DNA of 64,000 bases from Dechloromonas sp. A34 (GCF_026261605.1 NZ_CP102486.1:3348001-3412000); one strand, 5' to 3'. Positions 19,507 through 33,168 are shown, counted from the stretch's first letter. Translations and numbers: made by a program. The notes: generated from the sequence alone by a model not told the origin.

Positions 19507-21959
19507 ACCGCCAGTTCCGCAGCGACAACCCGCGCCGCCTGCAACTGCTGCGCGACCAGCAGCCGGTCGGCAAGAACGGCATCGATTTCGTCGAGATCAC
19601 GTCGCTCGACCAGCGCAGCCTGCGCGTCGTCTGCGTCCATCCGGTCAGCGCCATCGGCCGCGCCAACATCCGCATCGCCGGCGGCGTGCGCGTCACCGGT
19701 ATCGCGCTCGCCGCCGAGCCGGTGCTCAATGGCCGCGAAATCCGCCTCAAGGTCGAAGAGGCCGGCGATTTCTCGTGGTACACGCTGAGCCTGATCGACC
19801 CGGCCGACGCCGAAGCGCCGGCCCCCGGCTTCGACATCTGCCTGTCGTCCATCCGCTTCAACTTCAAGGCCGGCTGCCCCTCCGAATTCGACTGCGCCGA
19901 CGTGCACGACTGCTCGCCGGCCACCCCGCCGGAACCGCGCCTCGACTATCTGGCCAAGGACTACGACAGCTTCCGCCGCCTGATGCTCGACCGCATGGCG
20001 CAACTGGTGCCCGGCTTCGCCGAACGCAGCCCGGCCGACTTCACCGTCGCCCTGGTCGAAACCCTGGCCTACGTCGGCGACCACCTGTCCTACACCCAGG
20101 ATGCCGTCGCCACCGAGGCCTATCTCGGCACCGCCCGCCGCCGCACTTCGCTGCGCCGCCACGCCCGGCTGCTCGACTACCCGCTGCACGACGGCTGCAA
20201 CGCCCGGGTTTTCGTCACCGTCGAGGCCGTGGCCGCCGCCGAAGCCAAGACCATCCCGGCCGGCACGGTACTGCTCGCAACCGCCAGCGCGGGCGACCCG
20301 GTACGCCGCCGCGACCTGCTCGACCAGTTGCCGCTGCCCGGCGTCGAGGTCTTCGAAACCCTGCACGACCAAGTGCTGCACGCCGCCCACAGCCGCATCG
20401 CCATCCATGATTTCGCCGACCCGGCCTACTGCCTGCCGCGCGGCACGACGGCCGCCGCTCTGGTCAATTCCCCGGCCCTGGCGCTGGCCGCCGGCGACGT
20501 ACTGATCCTCGAAGAAATCCTCAGCCCGACCACCGGCCAGGCCGCCGACCGCGATGCCAGCCACCGCCACCCGGTCCGCCTGACCGCCGTTGCGTCGGGC
20601 CACGACGACCTGACCAACACCGACCTGCTGCTGATCAACTGGCACAACGAAGATGCACTACCCTTCCCGCTCTGCGTCAGCCACGAATTCGAGATCGGCG
20701 GCGCCCTGGTCAAGCAGGCCATCGCCGTCGCCCGCGGCAACGTCGTGCTCGCCGACCACGGCCTGACCCGGCCTTGGCAAACCCTGGAACCGCCACTCGT
20801 CGGCGACGGCGGCACGCCCGCCCTGCGCCTGCCGTACCGGCCGCGCCTCAAGGAATCCGGCCTCGCCTTCGCCGAGCCCTACGATCACGACGCGGCGACC
20901 GACGCCCGCCAGCCGCTGGCCGCCAGCCGGGTGCTGAGCCAGGAAGCGCGCCGGGCACGCCCGGCCGACATGATGCTGGTGGCCGACGATTCCAGCCTGT
21001 TCGGCGACCAGCCCGACGCGGACGAAACCCCGTGGACGCCGCAACGCGACCTGCTCGGCAGCGAGCGTTTCGCCCGCGAATTCGTCGTCGAAACCGAGAA
21101 CGATGGCAGCGCCTGGCTACGCTTTGGCGACAATCAGTTCGGCGCGGCGCCGATCACCGGCCAGCGCCTGCTGGCGCACTACCGGCTGGGCGGCGGGCCG
21201 CAAGGCAACGTCGGTGCCGAAGCCATCAGCGCGCTGGTCAGCGATGATGCCAGCCTGATGCTCGGCATCCAGTCCCTGCGCAATCCCCTGCCGGCCCAGG
21301 GCGGCGCCGAGCCGGAAAGCCTCGACGCCATCCGCCTCAACGCGCCGGAAGCCTTCCGCACGCAGGAACGCGCCGTCACCACCGACGACTACGCCCGCGC
21401 CGCCCAGCGTCACCCCGACGTGCAGCGGGCCGCTGCCCGCCTGCGCTGGACGGGCAGCTGGTACACCGTCTTTCTGATGCTCGACCGCCGTAACGGCAAG
21501 CCGGTCGATGCCGAATTCAAGGCGACCATGCGCGCCTTCCTCGAACGCTTCCGGCTGGCCGGCTACGACTTCGAATTCGCCGACCCGGTGCATGTGCCGC
21601 TCGATATCCAGCTGCAAATCTGCGTCGCCAGCGGCTACTTCGCCGCCGATGTCAAAGCCGCGCTGCTCGAAGCCTTCACCGCCAGCGTCGACCGGCATGG
21701 CCGGCCCGGCTTCTTCCACCCCGACGGCTTCACTTTCGGCACGCCGCTCTATTTGTCGGCCGTCGTCGCCAGGGCCATGGCCGTGGCCGGCGTCGCCTCG
21801 GTCGACATCCGCCGCTTCCAGCGCTGGGGGCGCAGCGCCAAGGGCGAACTGGCGGCTGGCGTGATCACTGCCTCGCAGCTCGAAGTCCTGCGTGCCGACG
21901 GCGACCTAAACTTCCCTGAAAACGGCCAGATCAGCTTCATCGTGGAGGGCGGATCATGA
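19503..21959 (+). CDS. gp6/J-like baseplate wedge protein (Afp11-like)
   Basis: An 818-residue protein. The segments LDYLAKDYDSFRRLMLDRMA, SPADFTVALVETLAYVGDHL and YTQDAVATEAYLGTARRRTS are the hallmark of baseplate J / Afp11 proteins. The C-terminal half (ERAVTTDDYARAAQRHPDVQ, then DFEFADPVHVPLDIQLQI) is the conserved J-like core. Forms the baseplate ring with gp25 and Afp12. ATG at 19503 overlaps the gp25 stop; the frame upstream is a shadow. Stop overlaps the next start. Confidence 0.92.
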   Translation: MNRQFRSDNPRRLQLLRDQQPVGKNGIDFVEITSLDQRSLRVVCVHPVSAIGRANIRIAGGVRVTGIALAAEPVLNGREIRLKVEEAGDFSWYTLSLIDPADAEAPAPGFDICLSSIRFNFKAGCPSEFDCADVHDCSPATPPEPRLDYLAKDYDSFRRLMLDRMAQLVPGFAERSPADFTVALVETLAYVGDHLSYTQDAVATEAYLGTARRRTSLRRHARLLDYPLHDGCNARVFVTVEAVAAAEAKTIPAGTVLLATASAGDPVRRRDLLDQLPLPGVEVFETLHDQVLHAAHSRIAIHDFADPAYCLPRGTTAAALVNSPALALAAGDVLILEEILSPTTGQAADRDASHRHPVRLTAVASGHDDLTNTDLLLINWHNEDALPFPLCVSHEFEIGGALVKQAIAVARGNVVLADHGLTRPWQTLEPPLVGDGGTPALRLPYRPRLKESGLAFAEPYDHDAATDARQPLAASRVLSQEARRARPADMMLVADDSSLFGDQPDADETPWTPQRDLLGSERFAREFVVETENDGSAWLRFGDNQFGAAPITGQRLLAHYRLGGGPQGNVGAEAISALVSDDASLMLGIQSLRNPLPAQGGAEPESLDAIRLNAPEAFRTQERAVTTDDYARAAQRHPDVQRAAARLRWTGSWYTVFLMLDRRNGKPVDAEFKATMRAFLERFRLAGYDFEFADPVHVPLDIQLQICVASGYFAADVKAALLEAFTASVDRHGRPGFFHPDGFTFGTPLYLSAVVARAMAVAGVASVDIRRFQRWGRSAKGELAAGVITASQLEVLRADGDLNFPENGQISFIVEGGS

Positions 21960-24900
21960 GCACTTCCGACAAGTGCGGCTGCTGTGCCGGCGTCACGCCG
22001 CTGACCCCGGTCGATCCCGTCCAGCCCCCCGGCCAGACAGCGCTGGCGCTGCGCATCGGCACCCACGGCCGCTTCCGCCAGAGCATGCTGGCCGACCTCG
22101 CCGACCAGGCGCCGCTCGCCGGGCTGAGCACCCGCGACAGCGACGACCCGGCGATCGCCCTGCTCGACAGCTGGGCCGCCGTGCTCGACGTGCTGAGCTT
22201 CTACCAGGAACGGATCGGCAACGAAAACTACCTGCGCACCGCCGGCGAACGCCGCTCGGTGCTCGAACTGGCCAGCGCCATCGGCTACGAGCTGCGCCCC
22301 GGCGTCGCCGCCTCGACCTGGCTCGCCTTCACGCTCGAGACGGCGCCCGGCGCCCCGCTCGAAACCCGCATCGACAGCGGGACCCGCGCCCAGAGCGTAC
22401 CCGGCCAGGACGAAACCGCCCAGACCTTCGAGACCCTCGAAGCGATCGACGCCAAGGCCCGCTGGAACGCCCTGCCGGTACTCGCCGCCGAAACCGTGGC
22501 GCCGCGCATGGGCCTGCGCACCATCTACCTGGCCGGCACCGCCACCCGCCTGCAGGCCGGCGACGCGCTGCTGATCGTCGGCGACGAGAGGAAACTGGAC
22601 CCCGGCAACGAAAACTGGGATTTCCGCCGCGTCGCCCGTCTGCGCGAAGTGCTGCCCAGCGACCCGGGCGATCCGAAGGACATCGGCTACACGGTCGTCA
22701 CGCTCGATCGCGGCCTCGGCCAGCCCTGGCGCGGGGTCAATCCGGCGCGAACCAACCCGCGCTGCTACGCCCTGCGCGCCCGCGCCCACCTGTTCGGCCA
22801 CAATGCGCCGGACTGGCGGGCGATGCCTGCCAACCTGCGCGCCACTTACCTGGGTCTGGATGACGATGCCCGGCCGCCGATCAGCCAGCATCCGGAATGG
22901 CCAGGGTTCACGCTGGCCGATATTTCCGACCCACCGGCCGGCAGCGCCAGCGGCAGCGGGCTCCTTGGCCAGTACTACCGGGGCAAGGGCTTCCGCGAAC
23001 TGATCCTGAGCCGTACCGACGCGACCGTCGACTCCTCGACCTGGACCGGCGGCAGCCCTCACCCCAGCGTTCCGGCCGATCATTTTTCAGCCCGCTGGTC
23101 AGGCTGGGTCGAGGCACCCAGCAGCGGCTCGTTTACCTTTTATGCAACCGTCGACGATGGTGTTCGCCTGTGGATTGATGGCGAACTGCTCATCAATGAC
23201 TGGACCGATACGCCCGGCGTACACACTTGCACAGTCAGTCTGCGCGCCAACCACAAGCACGACATTCGCCTTGAATATTACGAAAATGCGGGCGGCGCCA
23301 CCTGTCAGCTGGCGTGGTCCGGGCCGGGTATCACCCAGACAGTTATCCCCACCACACGCCTCTACCCGCGCGATGTCCATACCGTTCACCTCGACGCCAG
23401 CTACCCGAAATGGCTGGCCGACGGCTGGGCCGTCCTGTCGATCCCGAATTACGAAGAGGTCTATCGCATCGTCAGCACCGAGGACGACGCCCGGGCCGAT
23501 TTCACCGTCTCGGCCACCGCCACCCGGCTGACGCTGAGCGGCGAAAACCTGCGCGACACCTTCAACGACCATGTCCGCAGCACCACGGCCTTCGGCCAGT
23601 CCGAACCGCTCGACTGGGCCACCCGGCCGCTCTCCGGTTTCCTGCAGGGTCACCTGATCGACCTCGCCGGCTACGAGCAGGACCTGCCGGAAGGTCGCTG
23701 GCTGGCCATCTCCGGCCTCGTGCTGGCCGACTTGCCGGCCAACGCCAAGGCGCGCAACCGGCTGCTCAAGGGCGACGCGCTGGCCTCCATCCGCATCGCC
23801 CGCGACCGCAAGACGGCCGATCTGGAATTTGAGGATTTTTCCCGGTTGACCGTAGCCCTCGCCCCGGCCGCCGAGATCGTCCGCATCCAGCACAACGACA
23901 GCAGCGGCGGGCGCACGCAACTGCTGCTCGACAGCGATCTGAGCCACGCCTACCTGCCAGCCACCGTGCGCCTCAACGCCAACCTGGCCCCGGCCAGCGC
24001 CGGCGACAGCAAGCAGATGCGCATCCAGCCCGAGCCACTGGGCAGCGGCGACGGCAGCCGCAGCCTGCAACGTTTCGCCCTGCGCCAGGGTCCGCTGACC
24101 TACATCACCGCCGCGACGCCGAGCGGGACGGCGAGTACCCTCGAAATCCGCGTCGATGGCCTGCTCTGGCAGGAAGCACCGCGCTTCACCGCGCCCGGCC
24201 CGACCGAACGCGCCTACACCGTCAAACTCGATGAAAACGGCAGCGCCACCGTGCAGTTCGGCGACGGCACCCACGGCACGCGGCTGCCCACCGGCAGCGG
24301 CAATGTCGAAGCGCGCTATCGCGTCGGCCTCGGCACGGCCGGCAACGTCAAGGCCGAGCAGATCAGCATGTTGCTGACCCGGCCGCCCGGCCTCAAAGCC
24401 GTCACCAACCCAGTACCGGCCGGCGGCGGCACCAATGCCGAAGCCGGCGACGAGGCCCGGCGCAATGCGCCGCTGCGGGTCCGCACCCTGGACCGCATCG
24501 TCTCGCTGCGCGATTTCGAGGATTTCGCCGCCGCCTTTACCGGCATCGGCAAGGCCCAGGCGATCTGGCTCTGGGACGGCGAACAGCGCCTCGTGCACCT
24601 CACCGTCGCCGGCACCGACGGCGCACCGCTCGACCCCAACGCCGCCCTTTATCGCAACCTGCTGGCGGCGATCGACGCCGCCCGGCCGCCGCACCAGCCG
24701 CTCCGGGTCAGTCCCTGCCACGACCTGCGCTTCGGCCTGACTGCCGGGCTGTGGATCGCGGCGGACTACGAAGCCGAGAAGGTTCGCGCCACGGCCGCAA
24801 AGGCGCTCGCCGCCAGCTTCGGTTTCGCGGCCCGCGCCTTCGGCCAGCCGGTCAGCGGCAGCGAAGTCCTGGCCGCACTGCAAGGCGTCGCCGGCGTCGT

Positions 24901-25074
24901 CGGCGCCGATCTCGACAAGCTGATCCAGGTCGAGTCTGGCCTCACTCTCCACACCGCCAACGGCCCCGACGGCAGCATCCCGGCGCGCAGCGCCCGCTGG
25001 CAGGGCGACACCCTGCAACCGGCCGATCTGCTGTTGCTCGACCCCGCCGCCGTCAACCTTATGGAGCGTACGTC

Positions 25075-25078
<4 letters not shown>
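21956..25078 (+). CDS. Afp12-like baseplate protein with inserted PA14 domain
   Basis: A 1040-residue J-like baseplate protein: NYLRTAGERRSVLELASAIG early, VQFGDGTHGTRLPTGSGNVE and RTLDRIVSLRDFEDFAAAFT in the C-terminal core. Between them, residues about 332-471, lies a complete PA14 domain: GSGLLGQYYRGKGF, FSARWSGWVEAPSSGSFTFY, DDGVRLWIDGELLINDW and HDIRLEYYENAGGATCQLAW. PA14 domains bind glycans or mediate adhesion (family knowledge), so the particle may carry a receptor-binding or surface-binding module on its baseplate. Starts on ATGA overlap with Afp11-like gene and ends overlapping the next start. Confidence 0.9.
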
Positions 25079-27213
<2,135 letters not shown>

Positions 27214-27253
27214 CCCCATTCAGCATCCCTAGACAAAAACCGGGAGAGACACA

Positions 27254-30200
27254 ATGAAAGCCGACCTCAGCCGCGCCACCTTCGACAAGGCCAGACGCTA
27301 CCGCAGTGTGCGGATGCAGCAGGGCCGCGTGCAGCTAGACGCCGATTTCAACGAGCAGCAGGACATTCTCAACCATCGCATCGAGATCGAGACGCGCGAC
27401 AGCCTCGGCCCGGTCGCCGTGCCCATCGACAACCCCGGCTTCGGCCTGACGCCGGCCGGCACCGATCTGAGCATCTCGGCCGGACGCCTCTACGTCGATG
27501 GCCTGCTCTGCGAAAATCCTGCCGCTACCACTGTCGCCAACCAGCCTGACCTGCCCGACACTTCCTCGCCGGTGCTGCCGGCCGGGGCATCGCTCTTGCC
27601 TTTGCCGCCCGTCGGCGTCACGGCGGCCAGCATCACCGGCGTCGTCGTCTTCAACGCCGGCAACGCGGTGGCGCCGGCCGATGGCACCTACCTCGCCTAT
27701 CTCGAAGCCTGGCAGCGCCACTTGAGCCCGCTCGACCTGCCGGTGGACGACACCAGCATGCGCGAAGTGGCGCTCGGCGGGCCCGACACCTGCACCCGCG
27801 AAAAAACCGTCTGGCAGGTCAAGCTGCTGCGCGCCGGCGATCTGGGCGCACCGCTCACCTGCCTGTCGTCTAATATTGCCGCCTGGAACACGTTGACCGC
27901 AGCACCCGACGGCCGCCTCGCCGCCCGCGCCGAAGCCAGCATTCCGCCCAAGACGCCCTGCCAGTTGCCGCCGGAAGCCGGCTACCGGCTGCTCGAAAAC
28001 CATCTCTACCGCGTCGAGATCCACGACGACGCGAGCGTTACCGGCAAGGCTCGTTACAAGTGGTCGCGCGACAACGGCAGCCTGTCCAGCCGGGTTGTCC
28101 GCTGGCTCAATGACCCGATTGCCAACGAATTCGAGGTTGCCAGCATCGGCCGCGACGATGTGCTGGCGATCACCGCCGGCTGCTGGGTCGAGTTCTTCGA
28201 CGACACGCACGAACTGCTCGGCCAGCCCGGCCCACTCGTGCCGGTCATCCGCACCGAAGGCAATGTCGTCACCGTCGACCTGACCAAGCTGATCGGCCAC
28301 GCGCTGGACCAGGCGATGTTCCCGCGCAATCCACGCGTCCGGCGCTGGGACGGCGTGGCCGAGATCAGGCCGGCTGCCATCGCCAGCCCCAACACGGGTT
28401 GGGAGGAACTGGCGCAGGACGGCATCGAACTGAAGTTCGCCCGGGCAACTACCGGATCGGCGATTACTGGCTAATTCCGGCCCGTACCGCCACGGCGGCC
28501 ATCGAGTGGCCGCAGGAAAACAGCAAACCAGCCTTTCTCTCGCCGGCGGGTGTTTTGCGCGCTTTCGCCCGCCTCGCCCTACTTGAATTCGCGGCCGGCG
28601 CCTGGACCCTGAAGTCGGACTGCCGCCCGCTCTTCCCCAGCCTGACCGAGCTGACCCAGCTCCATTACGTCGGCGGCGACGGCCAGAGCATCAAGACCAA
28701 TCCGGCCAACTTGCCGGCCCTGGTCGCGCTACCCAGCCCGCTCCAGGTCGGCGTCGCCAATGGCCAGTTCCCGGTGGTCGGGGCGCAGGTGCGCTTTACG
28801 GTCGATGAAGGGCAACTGCCCAACGGAACCAAGACCCAAGTCGTCGACACCCTGGCCGATGGCATCGCCAGCATTGCCTGGTCACTGGCCTCCGACCCGG
28901 CCAAGCCGGTGCAGCATGCCAGCGCCGAATTGCTGGTCGCCGGCCAGGTCGTGGCCGGCCGCTATCTGCCGGTGCATTTCAGCGCCCAACTGGCGCTGGC
29001 CAGCGGCGTCGCCTACGACCCGACGGATTGCCCGGACCTGGTGGCCGCCGAGGCCTACACCGTGCAGGACGCCATCGACACGCTGTGCAAGCGCCCTCAG
29101 GGCAGCGGCGGTTGTTGCGTCACGGTCGGCCTGACCGGCGAGTACGAGGCGCTCGATATCGCCCTGCGCGCACTGATCACCGAAGGCCGCCGCGACATCT
29201 GCATCTGCCTGCTGCCCGGCAACCACCGCCTGGCCGACGACCTCAGCCTGACCGGGACATCCCGCCACCACATCAGCATCCACGGTGCCGGCCCGGCCAG
29301 CCGCCTGGTCCTCAAGCAGCAAATGTTCAAGTTCGACACCTTCGGATCACTGAGTTTGAAGGATTTCACGTTGGTGAACTGGGGCAGCCCAAGCAGCTTC
29401 ACCTTCTTGAAATGCAACAACATCGACTTCAGCCATGTCGAATTCTTTGGTACATCAGCGACCGGCAACAGCCTGCTGAAAATTGCCGGCAGCGCGCGCC
29501 TGCTGATTGAAGACTGCACTATTTTCGCCATTACCCCCGGCAACAACGAGAAACTGGATTTCGTTCTCGAGCGCGTTCCCAGCCTGTCGGCGCACAAGAA
29601 TGCCTTCGGCACCACCGCCACGCTTGATGGCAGCCTGAACGAGGCTGCCGAAGCCATTGCCGCCCTCAGCGCGGCGGACCGCAAGGGAATGGCGACCGAG
29701 ATCAGCGCCCTCCTGCGCAGCAACGACCTGGTGAACCTCACTAGTCGCGAACAGAGCAGCCTCAACAATCTGCGCGTCGTGGTCGGCCGAAATCCAACGG
29801 CAGCCAGCCTGAGCAAGGCGCTCGATCAACTTGCCGACGCCCTGCGCGCCGGCACCCCGGCCTTTGCCCTGGCCCTCGACGACACCGACGATGCCAGCCT
29901 GATCAACAACCGCCTGCGTGGCCGCATCACGCTGTTCGGCGAGTCCGACGAGCTGCCCGATCTAACGCCTGATCAGCTCAAGCGACTCGGTGCCGCCCTC
30001 AAGGCCGGCGCCGTGACCTTCGACGACAGCGGCAGTCTGGTCCTCGACCGCAACGCCCTGCAAGGCATGCGGATCAGCGGCAAGGCGCTGGCCAAGGTGA
30101 TCGACAACGCCCAGGGAAGCATTCCCCTCTGGCACAACCTGCAGGTCACAAACAACCGCATCGACAGCGAGGAAGATCACTATCCGGGATTCAATGCTGC

Positions 30201-30363
30201 CTTCAACGGCAACACCCTGGAACCGCAAGGCAACGTCGGCGCGCTGATGGCCAATCAGGCCAAAGTCATCGGCAATTTTGCCGACAAAGACTTGAGCCTT
30301 TTTGTCGTTGGCGCCAACCCGGAAAGTTTCGGCAACGGCGGCTTGAACGTGGTGGCACTGTAG
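27254..30363 (+). pseudogene. DUF6519 / beta-helix fibre-like protein interrupted by a -1 frameshift
   Basis: Two adjacent reading frames form one protein. The first (27254-28474) has the DUF6519 start MKADLSRATFDKARRYRSVR, then LDADFNEQQDILNHRI. It ends prematurely just after WEELAQDGIELKFA. The second frame continues at about 28440 with GNYRIGDYWLIPARTATAAI, the sequence expected next. Adding one C to GCCCGGG at about 28440 joins them into about 1036 residues. The C-terminal part has an Ig-like stretch (VVGAQVRFTVDEGQLPNGTK), a Cys-rich link (GSGGCCVTVG, CICLLPGNH) and a pectate-lyase-like beta-helix (HHISIHGAGPASRLVLKQQM, SLKDFTLVNWG). Such proteins are candidate host- or surface-binding fibres. 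Ribosome site GGGAGAGAC. Broken gene or consensus error; see findings. Confidence 0.75.
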
Positions 30364-30428
30364 GCGCGGCACACGATCTCCGACGCATATGGCGCCGGGT
30401 GATGACGCCTTCGCTGAGCACAAAGAAA

Positions 30429-30452
30429 AAGCGCCCCGAAGGGCGCTTTTCC
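30429..30452. terminator. bidirectional intrinsic terminator
   Basis: Perfect 10 bp stem AAAAGCGCCC / GGGCGCTTTT with a CGAA loop, T-rich on both sides. It ends the eCIS transcript on the + strand and the tRNA-Ser transcript on the - strand. Confidence 0.85.
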
Positions 30453-30462
30453 ATTTGAATCC

Positions 30463-30553
<91 letters not shown>

Positions 30554-30565
30554 AGGGAGGCGCGC

Positions 30566-30593
30566 ATTGTAGCAGAAGAGCCGCATTGGTCAA
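30566..30593 (-). promoter_or_regulatory. promoter of tRNA-Ser
   Basis: On the minus strand: -35 TTGACC (30593-30588), 16 bp spacer, -10 TACAAT (30571-30566), then a GC-rich discriminator GCGCGCC as in stable RNA promoters; predicted start about 6 bp before the tRNA. It overlaps the end of the upstream small gene. Confidence 0.75.
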
Positions 30594-30859
30594 ACGAACT
30601 TTCGCGCTAGAGCCAGTCCTATCCAGAGAAGGAAGAGCAGGACAAAAGAAATGACGCCGACCGTCAGTGCGCTGGTTTTGGCTGGGAGCAATCGAGCGAC
30701 CAGACGACGGGGCGGGTCGGTAAGCAGCGCAAAAAATCGATAGATCACATTCCCGGCTCTTTTCTGCCCAGCCATTAAGTAGAGAAAGCCCTGGGCGAGC
30801 AGGCAGAGGGCCAGCATTTCGACTAGAGCGCGCAACGCTGAAATCAAGAACAGACTCAT
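30590..30859 (-). CDS. small membrane protein
   Basis: About 89 residues with two predicted membrane helices: MSLFLISALRALVEMLALCL at the N terminus and TVGVISFVLLFLLWIGLALA at the C terminus, joined by a basic loop (DPPRRLVARLLPAK). I do not recognise a family. It lies 9 bp after the symporter small subunit and is the last gene of that minus-strand run. The ATG at 30859 is chosen; a GTG lies one codon upstream. It may be an accessory subunit of the symporter (inference from position only). Confidence 0.65.
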   Translation of the reverse strand: MSLFLISALRALVEMLALCLLAQGFLYLMAGQKRAGNVIYRFFALLTDPPRRLVARLLPAKTSALTVGVISFVLLFLLWIGLALARKFV

Positions 30860-30868
30860 CACCGACGG

Positions 30869-31117
30869 CTACTCGTTGTCGATTCCGTGCTCGATATCCA
30901 GCGCACGCATCCTGCGGTTGTAAAACCAGATGATCGCGAGGTAGATGAACAGCAGTCCCTGGGACCCCATGTAAAAACCGAGCGGAAAGCCGAACATGAC
31001 AATCTCGTTCAACTCGCGGGCATACCAGTTCAAGACAAAAGTGATCAGCAACCAGAAACTGAACAGGCCGATGGTCAGGCGTCGCGTCTTGCGCCAATAG
31101 ACATTGACCTCCTGCAT
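30869..31117 (-). CDS. sodium/solute symporter small subunit (DUF4212)
   Basis: An 82-residue protein with two membrane helices (LTIGLFSFWLLITFVLNWYA; LGFYMGSQGLLFIYLAIIW) and the family ending FYNRRMRALDIEHG. It is the small subunit that accompanies VC_2705-type sodium:solute symporters (DUF4212/TIGR03647-like). ATG at 31117 follows AGGAGAGGG; a TTG at 31123 overlapping the symporter stop is an alternative. Located immediately after the large subunit gene. Confidence 0.9.
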   Translation of the reverse strand: MQEVNVYWRKTRRLTIGLFSFWLLITFVLNWYARELNEIVMFGFPLGFYMGSQGLLFIYLAIIWFYNRRMRALDIEHGIDNE

Positions 31118-31119
31118 GC

Positions 31120-33159
31120 TCAACCCTCTCCTTTATTCCTGTCGCGCCGGATACCGTGAAGAAAATGCTCGGCTTCCGGATAAGGTTTGGTGACCAGGCT
31201 GACCACGACAATGGTCAAGAAACCGGCAAAGACACCGAACAACCCCGCCGATGTCGACTGCACATGGAACCAGGGTTCCATGTGGATGCCTTTGATTCCC
31301 AGCCAGGGAATGCTGTCGAATTCGACCCGCAGAATGTAATAGACGGTGAGCAGCATGCCGACCAGCATGCCGGCCAGGGCACCGGTTCGGGTTGCGCGTT
31401 GCCAGAAAATACCGAGGACCAGCGCCGGAAAGAAGGCCGAGCCGGCAATCGAGAAGGCCCAGGCCACCATCGCCAGGATCGTACCGGGCTTCTCGGCGGC
31501 CACCGTGGCGGCAAGAACGGCCACCAGGAGCAAGAGCGATTTGGAAATCACCAGTCGGAATTGGGTCGAGGCATCGGGACGAATGATGCGGTAGTAGACG
31601 TCGTGCGACAACGCGCTGGTTATGGTCAGCAGCAGTCCATCGGCGGTGGACAAGGCAGCCGCCAGTGCCCCGGCGGCGACCAGCCCGGAAACGACATAGG
31701 GCATGCCGGCGATTTCCGGCGTGGCGAGGACAATGACGTCGGGATTCAGCGTCAACTCCGCCAGTTGCATGATGCCGTCGCGGTTGATGTCTTCGATGCT
31801 GACCAGACCGACCTTAGTCCACGCCGCGACCCAGCTCGGCAGTTTGGCAATGGGAATATCCGCCAGATGCGACAGGACTTCATATTTGGCGAATACCGCG
31901 TAAGCCGGGGCCGTGATGTAGAGCAGCAGGATGAAGAGCAGCGACCAGAAGACCGATTCCCGTGCCTGGTTAACTGTCGGTGTCGTGTAGAAGCGGGTCA
32001 GCACATGAGGCAGCGCTGCGGTACCGACGGTCAGACAGAAAATCAGGGCCAGGAAGTTGATGCGCATCGAGAATTGCTCCTCGGCAGTCTGACCAGGGAA
32101 GGCTTCCGCGTGGTGGGCCGGCGGCTTGCTGCGTTCGACCGCCGAGAACATGGCGGCTTCCCAACGGGTCCGTGCCTGATCAGGGTCGTGCGGCAGTTCC
32201 CGCCGCTGGCGTTCCAGGGCGACGATATCGCGCATCTGGGCATCGCTGGCCTTGAGCTGATTGATCTGTATCGACAGCTGCTCGCGCTCCAGAATCAGCG
32301 ACTGCGGCAGTTGCATGATCTTCTGTGAATAGGTGTCGGCCCGCTGGTGAAAGAGCTGGCGCACCTCGATTTCCGCGGGCGTATTGAACAGACGCTTCTC
32401 GAGCTGCGTGACTTCCTGCAGTACCTGCCCGAAGACCAGTTGCGGCACCGGATTGCCGGTCACGTTGTAGGAAAGGATGGCCACCGGCGTGATATAGGCC
32501 ACGATCAGGATGATGTACTGGGCAACCTGGGTCCAGGTCACCGCCCGCATGCCACCAAGAAAGGAGCAAACGAGAATCCCGGCCAGGCCGACGAAAACGC
32601 CGATCTCGAACTGCAAACTGACAAAGCGGCTGGTAATGACGCCGACCCCGTAGATCTGGGCGACGACATAGACGAAGGAAGCCAGGATCGCCGCGCCGAC
32701 CGCGACCAGGCGGATGGCATTGCCGCCGTAGCGGGCACCGAGAAAGTCCGGAATGGTGTACTGGCCGAAACGCCGGAGGTAGGGAGCGAGAAAAAGTGCC
32801 ACCAGCACGAAGCCGCCGGTCCACCCGATGATGTAGGCCAGCCCCTGGAAGCCCGAGAGATAGAGCGTTCCTGCCATCCCCATGAAGGAGGCGGCGCTCA
32901 TCCAGTCGGCGCCGGTCGCCATGCCGTTGAAGAAGGCGGGTACCCGGCGCCCGGCGACGTAATACTCCGAGACGTCTGAGGTACGGCTGGCGATGCCGAT
33001 CGCGGCGTACATCGAGATGGTGAAAAACAGGAAAGCGTAGCCGATCCAGCGCGGCGGCATGCCATGCTGTTCGAGCACCGCCAGCAGACCGACGAAGAAC
33101 AGAAAACTCCCTGTGTAATACAGGTAGTAACGCTGCAGACGGGTCAGAGAGCTGAGCAC
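31120..33159 (-). CDS. sodium:solute symporter, VC_2705 type (SLC5 family)
   Basis: A 679-residue inner-membrane symporter. About 13 membrane helices; typical SLC5 segments are EYYVAGRRVPAFFNGMATGA, DWMSAASFMGMAGTLYLSGF and ALSTADGLLLTITSALSHDV. Residues about 245-350 form a long soluble, partly coiled-coil loop (RLFNTPAEIEVRQLFHQRAD, LEREQLSIQINQLKASDAQM), characteristic of the VC_2705 subfamily. Substrate is probably a small carboxylate such as acetate, inferred from acs and the CrbS-like sensor nearby. Start is GTG with AAGG seven bases upstream. Confidence 0.9.
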   Translation of the reverse strand: MLSSLTRLQRYYLYYTGSFLFFVGLLAVLEQHGMPPRWIGYAFLFFTISMYAAIGIASRTSDVSEYYVAGRRVPAFFNGMATGADWMSAASFMGMAGTLYLSGFQGLAYIIGWTGGFVLVALFLAPYLRRFGQYTIPDFLGARYGGNAIRLVAVGAAILASFVYVVAQIYGVGVITSRFVSLQFEIGVFVGLAGILVCSFLGGMRAVTWTQVAQYIILIVAYITPVAILSYNVTGNPVPQLVFGQVLQEVTQLEKRLFNTPAEIEVRQLFHQRADTYSQKIMQLPQSLILEREQLSIQINQLKASDAQMRDIVALERQRRELPHDPDQARTRWEAAMFSAVERSKPPAHHAEAFPGQTAEEQFSMRINFLALIFCLTVGTAALPHVLTRFYTTPTVNQARESVFWSLLFILLLYITAPAYAVFAKYEVLSHLADIPIAKLPSWVAAWTKVGLVSIEDINRDGIMQLAELTLNPDVIVLATPEIAGMPYVVSGLVAAGALAAALSTADGLLLTITSALSHDVYYRIIRPDASTQFRLVISKSLLLLVAVLAATVAAEKPGTILAMVAWAFSIAGSAFFPALVLGIFWQRATRTGALAGMLVGMLLTVYYILRVEFDSIPWLGIKGIHMEPWFHVQSTSAGLFGVFAGFLTIVVVSLVTKPYPEAEHFLHGIRRDRNKGEG

Positions 33160-33168
33160 CTGCCGCCT

